Below are positions 6,647-11,421 of a stretch of 11,421 bases of DNA, piece by piece. Each line of letters opens with the position of its first letter. Position 1 is the first letter of the stretch. The notes under the pieces were generated by a model that saw nothing but the letters and a program-made list of their open reading frames with translations, did no database searches and had not been told where the DNA came from. A program made the translations under genes and the position numbers. Source of the DNA: Steroidobacteraceae bacterium (GTDB taxonomy: Bacteria > Pseudomonadota > Gammaproteobacteria > Steroidobacterales > Steroidobacteraceae); NCBI GenBank assembly GCA_013044085.1, contig JABEVI010000286.1, positions 1 to 11,421 on the forward strand. The letters run 5' to 3'.

Positions 6647-7329
6647 GCAATGACCTTTCGGTCTATCAACTGGTTCTTGCCGCGAGTCCGATCGTACAGG
6701 CGGTGATGCTGTTGCTGGCGATCGCCTCGATCGCCTCGTGGACGATCATCTTCGACAAGCGACGGGTCATCGCCCGGTCGCGCCACCAGGCCGATCAATT
6801 CGAGACCTCCTTCTGGAGCGGCGGCGATCTCGGCGCCCTGTATCGAAGCATCGAGACCAAGGGCCGTGCCGGTACCGGGATGCAGAGCCTGTTCGAGTCC
6901 GGGTTCGGCGAGTTCAGCCGCTTGCGCCAGCTCGGCAGCCAGGCCGAACCGCTTCTCGAGGGCGCGCGGCGCGCGATGCGGGTCGCGCAGATGCGGGAGA
7001 TCGACCGCCTCGAGAGCAGCCTCGCCATGCTGGCAACGATCGGCTCGACGAGCCCGTATGTCGGACTGTTCGGCACAGTCTGGGGCATCATGAGCGCCTT
7101 CCACGGTCTCGGCGACGTGCAACAGGCGACCCTCGCGGCGGTCGCGCCGGGGATCTCCGAGGCGCTGGTCACGACGGCGATGGGCTTGTTCGCGGCGATA
7201 CCCGCCGTGGTGGGCTACAACCGCTTCGCCGATCAGGTGAGCCGGCTGGAACTGCGCTTCGACACGTTCACGGAAGAGTTCTCGACGATTCTTCAACGCC
7301 ACGCGTCGATGCGCGGGGCGGCTGCCTGA
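6643..7329 (+). CDS. tolQ: Tol-Pal proton channel subunit TolQ
   Basis: TolQ is the MotA/ExbB-family inner-membrane subunit that, with TolR, makes the proton channel energising TolA. At 228 residues it is close to E. coli TolQ (230). Three membrane segments are visible: about 17-37, 127-152 and 172-192, with a long cytoplasmic loop between the first two. The channel-lining threonines fall at Thr145 (LFGTVWGIM) and Thr178 (ALVTTAMGL), the same numbers as in E. coli. The loop carries the basic and acidic helices typical of the family. ExbB is the main alternative, but the neighbouring tolR, tolA, tolB and pal settle the call. It is followed by a 5-base gap and tolR. Confidence 0.96.
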   Translation: MSNDLSVYQLVLAASPIVQAVMLLLAIASIASWTIIFDKRRVIARSRHQADQFETSFWSGGDLGALYRSIETKGRAGTGMQSLFESGFGEFSRLRQLGSQAEPLLEGARRAMRVAQMREIDRLESSLAMLATIGSTSPYVGLFGTVWGIMSAFHGLGDVQQATLAAVAPGISEALVTTAMGLFAAIPAVVGYNRFADQVSRLELRFDTFTEEFSTILQRHASMRGAAA

Positions 7330-7334
7330 CGGCC

Positions 7335-7805
7335 ATGGCCGCGCGCCAACGCCGCCGCAAGATGATGAGCGAGATCAACGTCGTACCGTACATCGACGTG
7401 ATGCTGGTGCTGCTGATCATTTTCATGATCACCGCGCCATTGCTGAAACAGGGCGTCAAGGTCGACTTGCCGGCGGCCGCCGCCAGACCGATCGATCAGC
7501 GATTCCTCGAGCGTCACGAGCCGCTGATCCTGACCGTGGACGCGCTCGGGCGCCTGTACGTGAACATCGGTCACGAGGCCGGCCGGCCGCTCAGCGACGA
7601 TGTCGTGCGGGCGCGCACCGCCGCGGTCCTGCGGCGCGATCCGCTGACACCGATCCTCGTCAAGGCCGACAAAACGGTGCCCTACGGCACGGTCGTGCGT
7701 GCGATGGTGCTGCTGCAGAGTGCGGGCGCCGCCAAGGTCGGCTTGTTGACCGATCCTTCGGCACCGCGCCGGACATCGACGGCCCACGGCTCGGGGGCGC
7801 CGTAA
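7335..7805 (+). CDS. tolR: Tol-Pal proton channel subunit TolR
   Basis: TolR is the ExbD/MotB-like partner of TolQ: one membrane helix and a periplasmic dimer domain. The 156 residues exceed E. coli TolR (142), because the C-terminus has about 14 extra Pro/Ser/Thr/Arg/Gly residues. The basic N-terminus RQRRRKMMSEINVVPYID is classic for the family. The proton-carrying aspartate is Asp21, at the start of the single membrane segment (about 20-40). The periplasmic part ends with VRAMVLLQSAGAAKVGLLT. The frame is open far upstream within tolQ, but the ATG at 7335 gives the standard N-terminus. No good Shine-Dalgarno is seen, so it is probably coupled to tolQ. It is followed by tolA after 2 bases. 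Confidence 0.95.
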   Translation: MAARQRRRKMMSEINVVPYIDVMLVLLIIFMITAPLLKQGVKVDLPAAAARPIDQRFLERHEPLILTVDALGRLYVNIGHEAGRPLSDDVVRARTAAVLRRDPLTPILVKADKTVPYGTVVRAMVLLQSAGAAKVGLLTDPSAPRRTSTAHGSGAP

Positions 7806-7807
7806 CG

Positions 7808-8695
7808 ATGGCTGCTTTCATGGGCGACAACACACGCTCGGCGTTCATGTCGATCGGTCTGCACGGCTTGATCGTGCTCGTGTTGTTGTTTGCCGCGGAT
7901 TTCTCCTTGCATCGGAACCCGACCGATGACCAACCGGCGCCGATCGATGCAACCGTCGTCGATTCGCGCATCGTGCAAGCAGCCATGAACGAGAAAACCG
8001 CCGCCGCGCGAGCGGCCGCACAAGCCGCGCAAGCCGCACAACAGGCGCGGCTTGCGGCTGCGGCACAGGCGACGGCGCAGGCAGCGGCGCAGGCCGCCGC
8101 TCAGGCTGCCGCCGCTCGGCACCAGCAGCAGCAACAACAACAACAGCGAGCGATCGCGAAGGCCGCGGCGCAGGCGCGTGCGCAGGCGCAGGCGCAGGCG
8201 CGAGCGCAAGCCGCTGCCGATGCCCGCGCCGCCGAGGCGGCCAACAGGCGCGCCGCGGCGTTGAAGCGCGAGGCGGCGGCGGAGGCGGCGAAACGCGCCG
8301 CCGCGGCCGCGGCGGCCAAACGGCTTGCCGAGGCGCGAGCCCGCGCGCGTGCCGCGCTGCAGGCGCAAGTGCAGAGTCAGGTGGCGGCCGAAGAACACGC
8401 CGACGAGGTTGCGCGCGGGCCGCTCGCGGATCAGTATCGGGCGGCGCTACAGAGCCGGATCATTCAAGCGTGGATCAAGCCGCCGGCTGCGCGGGCCGGC
8501 ATCGACTGCCTCGTGCAGGTCACGCAGGTCCAGGGCGGTGACGTCACGGGTGCACGCGTCACCCAGTGCAATGGCGACGCGGCGGTGCGCCAGTCGATCG
8601 AGAACGCGGTGTATCGGGCTTCGCCGCTGCCGACACCGCCGGATCCGTCCTTGTTTCACCGAACCCTGATTCTCGAGTTCAAACCCAATGAATGA
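7808..8695 (+). CDS. tolA: Tol-Pal inner-membrane-anchored stalk protein TolA
   Basis: TolA carries force from the TolQR motor across the periplasm to TolB and Pal. It has 295 residues, against about 421 in E. coli; the difference is in the central stalk. Domain I is a short cytoplasmic tail and one membrane helix (about 12-31) with SxxLHG-type residues SIGLHG (15-20). Domain II (about 62-195) is an alanine-rich helix with Gln and Arg, including eight glutamines in a row (106-113). It has no acidic residue from 64 to 138, unlike the Ala/Lys/Glu/Asp stalk of E. coli. Domain III (about 203-295) is the globular TolA C-terminal fold, with Cys234 and Cys254 placed for the family's disulfide. The stop overlaps the tolB start by 8 bases. 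Confidence 0.94.
   Translation: MAAFMGDNTRSAFMSIGLHGLIVLVLLFAADFSLHRNPTDDQPAPIDATVVDSRIVQAAMNEKTAAARAAAQAAQAAQQARLAAAAQATAQAAAQAAAQAAAARHQQQQQQQQRAIAKAAAQARAQAQAQARAQAAADARAAEAANRRAAALKREAAAEAAKRAAAAAAAKRLAEARARARAALQAQVQSQVAAEEHADEVARGPLADQYRAALQSRIIQAWIKPPAARAGIDCLVQVTQVQGGDVTGARVTQCNGDAAVRQSIENAVYRASPLPTPPDPSLFHRTLILEFKPNE
8000..8365 (+). repeat. Low-complexity Ala/Gln/Arg-coding region in tolA
   Basis: The DNA coding the TolA stalk is built from short imperfect repeats of GCx, CAG and CGx codons. It includes a CAG/CAA tract coding eight glutamines (8123-8146) and GCGCAG tandem units near 8170-8200. Such tracts can slip during replication, so stalk length may differ between strains. No transfer signal is seen; the repeats are in frame with tolA. 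Confidence 0.75.
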
Positions 8696-10010
8696 AAAAA
8701 CCCGCTCCTACGCGCTAGCGCTGCTGCTCATCGCCTCGCTCGGCGCGTTCGCGCCGCGCGCGCGCGCCGAATTCGTCGTGCAGATCACACGCGGCCAGGA
8801 CACGGCGATTCCGATCGCCATCGTACCGTTTTCCACGCCTCCCGGGGCCTCGAGCTTCGATGTCGCCGCACTGGTGGCGAACGACCTCGACGGCAGCGGC
8901 CGATTCAAGTCGATGAGCCGCAAGGACATGATCGACATGCCGCATCGCGGCTCGGAGATTTCCTTCGATGACTGGCGTCGATTGGACGATGACTACATTC
9001 TGGTCGGCCGCACGAAGATGCCGGCGCCGGACCGCTACGACCTGAGCTTCGAACTGTACAACGTCCTGACGCACCAGCGGCTTTTCGGCTACGAGATCCA
9101 CACCGACGCGGCTGGACTGCGACTCGCGGGGCATCAGATCGCCGACAAGGTGTTCGAGAGCGTCCTCGGCATCCGCGGCGCGTTCGCCACGCGCATCGCC
9201 TACGTGCTGGTGCTCGGTCAGGTCCCGCACCGCACCTTTCAACTCGTGGTCGCCGACGCCGACGGAGCGAACCCGCACGTCGTGATGCAATCGGGGCAGC
9301 CGCTGATGTCGCCGGCTTGGTCCCCTGACGGCAAGGAACTCGCCTACGTTTCCTTCGAGGACAAGCTGCCCTCGATCTACGTCCAGGTGCTCAAGACTGG
9401 TGCGCGTCGCGTCGTCTCGGCGACCGCCGGCGTCAACCAGGCGCCCGCCTGGTCGCCCGACGGCAAGCGACTTGCGGTGACGCTGTCCAACCGTGCCGGC
9501 AATCTCGACATCTATGTCCTCGACCTGGCGACGCACGCCTTGACACGCATCACCCATAATCCGGGCATCGACACCGAACCGCAGTGGTCGCCGGACGGCA
9601 AGAGCCTGTACTTCACTTCCGATCGCGATGGCGGTCCGCAGATCTTCAAGGTGTCGCTCTCGCCGGGGAGCCGTCCGCAACGCCTGAGCTTCCAAGGCGC
9701 GTACAATGCCGGGCCGCGCCTGTCGCCGGACGGCTCGTCGCTTGCGCTCGTCACCCGGGTCCACGGGGATTACCGCATCGGGACACTGTCGCTGAAGGGC
9801 AACGGCATCATCCATGTGCTCACGCACGGACGCTTCGACGAGTCGCCGAGCTACGCACCGAACGGCGCCGAGATCATCTACGCCACCCACTCCTCGAGCG
9901 GGCGCGGGATCCTCGCCCTGGTGAGCACGGACGGGCGGGTTCAGCAGAACCTGATGTCCCCCGAGGGGGATGTTCAGGAACCGGTATGGGGACCGTTCGG
10001 CAGCGAATGA
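8688..10010 (+). CDS. tolB: Periplasmic beta-propeller protein TolB
   Basis: TolB is the soluble periplasmic link between TolA and Pal; its N-terminus is the TolA-binding arm and its propeller binds Pal. It has 440 residues, close to E. coli TolB (430). A signal peptide (1-27) has a hydrophobic core and probable cleavage after APRARA, leaving EFVVQITRG. The N-terminal domain includes PIAIVPFSTPPG. The C-terminal six-bladed propeller shows WD40-like blade motifs at SPAWSPDGK, APAWSPDGK, EPQWSPDGK, GPRLSPDG, SPSYAPNG and EPVWGPF. The start ATG lies 8 bases inside the end of tolA in another frame. A second ATG at 8692 is out of frame and is not used. A 49-base gap separates it from pal. Confidence 0.97.
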   Translation: MNEKTRSYALALLLIASLGAFAPRARAEFVVQITRGQDTAIPIAIVPFSTPPGASSFDVAALVANDLDGSGRFKSMSRKDMIDMPHRGSEISFDDWRRLDDDYILVGRTKMPAPDRYDLSFELYNVLTHQRLFGYEIHTDAAGLRLAGHQIADKVFESVLGIRGAFATRIAYVLVLGQVPHRTFQLVVADADGANPHVVMQSGQPLMSPAWSPDGKELAYVSFEDKLPSIYVQVLKTGARRVVSATAGVNQAPAWSPDGKRLAVTLSNRAGNLDIYVLDLATHALTRITHNPGIDTEPQWSPDGKSLYFTSDRDGGPQIFKVSLSPGSRPQRLSFQGAYNAGPRLSPDGSSLALVTRVHGDYRIGTLSLKGNGIIHVLTHGRFDESPSYAPNGAEIIYATHSSSGRGILALVSTDGRVQQNLMSPEGDVQEPVWGPFGSE

Positions 10011-10049
10011 GCCGCAGCTGAGACAAAGAATCAATCAAGCACGACCTAT

Positions 10050-10053
10050 GGAG
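10050..10053 (+). promoter_or_regulatory. Shine-Dalgarno GGAG that fixes the pal start
   Basis: GGAG lies 6 bases before the ATG at 10060. The other in-frame ATG at 10048 has no Shine-Dalgarno and would add four residues before the signal peptide. The site therefore favours 10060. Confidence 0.6.
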
Positions 10054-10059
10054 AAAATC

Positions 10060-10614
10060 ATGAAGCGACTTCCGACGACGATTCTTTTGCTGAGCGGCGC
10101 GATGCTGCTGGCCGCCTGCCACGGCAAGACCGCGGTGAAGGACCAGCCCACCGCGGCGACCGAGGTGCCGGCCGGCTCGACGACCGGCGGGGCCGGGGGC
10201 GGCGGCACGACGATGACGCCGCTCGGTGGCGGCGCCACAAGCTCTCTACAGGCCATCGCGCAGTCCGGCAACGATGAGGCGCGCGATCAGCGTACGGTTT
10301 ATTTCGCCTTCGACAGCTCCCAGATCGACCCGGCTTACGATGTGATCATCGCTGCGCATGCGAAGACGCTCACCGCCAATCCGGGTCTGCAAATCCGCCT
10401 CGAGGGCAATACGGACGACCGCGGCAGCCGCGAATACAACATCGGCTTGGGCGAACGTCGTGCGCAGGCCGTACGGCGCGCCCTGATGCTCCAGGGAGTC
10501 GCCGATTCGCAGATCACCACCGTGAGCTATGGCGCCGAACGGCCGGCCGTGCAGGGTGACAACGCGGCGGCCTGGGCGAAGAACCGCCGTGTCGACATGG
10601 TGTATCAGCCGTGA
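10060..10614 (+). CDS. pal: Peptidoglycan-associated lipoprotein Pal
   Basis: Pal is the outer-membrane lipoprotein that binds peptidoglycan and, when released from TolB by TolA, helps the outer membrane constrict at division. It has 184 residues (173 in E. coli). The lipoprotein signal ends in the lipobox LLAAC with Cys20; His21 at position +2 is not the Asp inner-membrane retention signal, so outer-membrane sorting is expected. A Gly/Thr-rich tether (about 30-62) follows. The OmpA-like domain (about 78-184) has Asp119 in GNTDDRGS and Arg134 in LGERRA, spaced 15 apart like the diaminopimelate-binding pair of OmpA-type domains. The start at 10060 is chosen for its GGAG site. The stop overlaps the cpoB start (GTGA). 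Confidence 0.96.
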   Translation: MKRLPTTILLLSGAMLLAACHGKTAVKDQPTAATEVPAGSTTGGAGGGGTTMTPLGGGATSSLQAIAQSGNDEARDQRTVYFAFDSSQIDPAYDVIIAAHAKTLTANPGLQIRLEGNTDDRGSREYNIGLGERRAQAVRRALMLQGVADSQITTVSYGAERPAVQGDNAAAWAKNRRVDMVYQP

Positions 10615-11421
10615 GGCCAAGCGCAGCCGGTCTCGCCTTCGTCGCCTGTCTGGGCGTCGCCGCGCTGGCCGGCTGCGCGACGTCGCCACCCCAGCCCGAT
10701 CCGGTGCAGCTGAAGCTTGCCAGTCTCGATGCGCGCATGACGCGCGTCGAGCGGGTGGTCGATAACCGCAGCTTGCTCGGACTCGCCAACCAGCTCGCCG
10801 CCACGCGCGCCGACTTGCGCTCCGTGCACAATTCGCTCGATCAGTTGCGCCATAGGCTTAACGAGGATCGCAAGCGTGAGCGCGATCTGTACGCCGATCT
10901 CGACGCACGGCTGAGCAAACTCGAGGCGCAGAACGGTGGCGCCGGGACCTCAGCCGCTGCGCCGACGGCCTCATCGCAGGGCGTTGCGGCGGCGACGCCC
11001 GGATCCTCTCCGCCGCAGGGATCGGCCGCGACATCGGCGGCGGGCGCCGACCAGGCCGCCTATCAGTCCGCGTTCGACTTGCTGAAGGCGGGGCACTATG
11101 GTCAGGCGGGCTCGGCTTTCAAGCAGTTCCTGGCCGCCTACCCGGACAGCAGCTACGCGGACAACGCCCAATATTGGCTCGGCGAGACGTACTACGTGAA
11201 CCGGGATTTCAAGACGGCGCGGCGAGAATTCCAGACGGTCATCGACCGATATGGTCGTTCGAGCAAGCTACCGGATGCGATGCTCAACGTCGGCTATTGC
11301 GACGATGAATTGCACCGGATGAGTGAGGCGAAGCGGGTGTTGCACGAAGTGCTCGCGCGCTTCCCCGGCACCTCGGCGGCCCATCTGGCCGCGCAACGGC
11401 TGGCGAAGATCAAGTCGGAGC
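10611..11421 (+). CDS. cpoB: CpoB (YbgF), Tol-Pal-coordinating TPR protein, 3' truncated by the window
   Basis: CpoB links Tol-Pal constriction to PBP1B-driven peptidoglycan synthesis in E. coli. It starts at GTG 10611, overlapping the pal stop by 4 bases; the next in-frame ATG lies past the signal sequence, so GTG is required. The 270 visible residues include nearly the whole protein; no stop is reached. The signal region ends in LAGC with Cys22 (codon 10674-10676), a lipobox, whereas E. coli CpoB is soluble in the periplasm. Residues about 34-108 form a coiled coil (LDQLRHRLNEDRKRERDL segment), the likely trimerisation domain. A Ala/Ser/Thr/Pro linker (about 109-147) leads to three TPRs: AYQSAFDLLKAGHYGQA, ADNAQYWLGETYYVN and PDAMLNVGYCDDEL. 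The last residues before the edge, LAKIKSE, look close to the family's C-terminus. Confidence 0.92.
   Translation, partial: MRPSAAGLAFVACLGVAALAGCATSPPQPDPVQLKLASLDARMTRVERVVDNRSLLGLANQLAATRADLRSVHNSLDQLRHRLNEDRKRERDLYADLDARLSKLEAQNGGAGTSAAAPTASSQGVAAATPGSSPPQGSAATSAAGADQAAYQSAFDLLKAGHYGQAGSAFKQFLAAYPDSSYADNAQYWLGETYYVNRDFKTARREFQTVIDRYGRSSKLPDAMLNVGYCDDELHRMSEAKRVLHEVLARFPGTSAAHLAAQRLAKIKSE

Noticed and set aside
7985..8702. The same five residues MNEKT inside TolA (60-64) and at the TolB start
   Set aside because: The codons differ and the match is too short; most likely chance.
8715..10034. Long open frame (439 codons) antisense to tolB
   Set aside because: Same reason: tolB is full length with a signal peptide and propeller repeats, and the antisense product has no family signature.
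1..11421. CRISPR array, tRNA, rRNA, insertion sequence or novel defence system
   Set aside because: No spaced direct repeats, cloverleaf, transposase or unexplained gene cluster is visible; every substantial stretch is covered by a recognised housekeeping gene.

Overview
The window is a GC-rich stretch of chromosomal DNA from a bacterium, most likely a gammaproteobacterium. The proteins match the gammaproteobacterial versions of 2-oxoglutarate dehydrogenase E2/E3, RelA, RuvCAB and Tol-Pal. The order ruvC-ruvA-ruvB-ybgC-tolQ-tolR-tolA-tolB-pal-cpoB is the one known from Pseudomonas and relatives. The exact genus cannot be read from the window. It is almost entirely coding; no stretch over 60 bases lacks a gene. 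I see no mobile element, tRNA, rRNA or CRISPR array.

Layout. Bases 2-1953 (+) hold the 3' end of sucB and all of lpdA, overlapping by 4 bases. They give E2 and E3 of the 2-oxoglutarate dehydrogenase complex; sucA is presumably just upstream. Bases 1960-3957 (-) hold relA, the ppGpp synthetase of the stringent response. It converges on lpdA with only 6 bases between the stop codons. Bases 3958-4016 form a short divergent control region with a 7+1+7 palindrome and a GC-rich hairpin. From 4017 to the right edge, ten genes run on the + strand: ruvC, ruvA, ruvB (Holliday-junction resolution), ybgC (acyl-CoA thioesterase), tolQ, tolR, tolA, tolB, pal (envelope constriction and outer-membrane integrity) and cpoB, which runs off the window.

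The ruv-tol block looks like one translationally coupled transcription unit. Five junctions are start/stop overlaps and the largest gap is 49 bases. Its products serve two jobs. RuvAB branch-migrates Holliday junctions and RuvC cuts them. TolQRA is a proton-driven inner-membrane motor acting through TolB and Pal on the outer membrane, and CpoB links this motor to peptidoglycan synthesis.

No new multi-gene system is present; this is housekeeping DNA. The points worth a second look are inside known genes: a RelA that seems to lack the helical domain between its TGS and zinc-finger domains and has a changed synthetase motif; a CpoB with a lipobox, implying a membrane-anchored form; a TolA stalk that is strongly basic with a polyglutamine run; and the palindrome at the relA/ruvC divergent start, which may leave ruvC leaderless.
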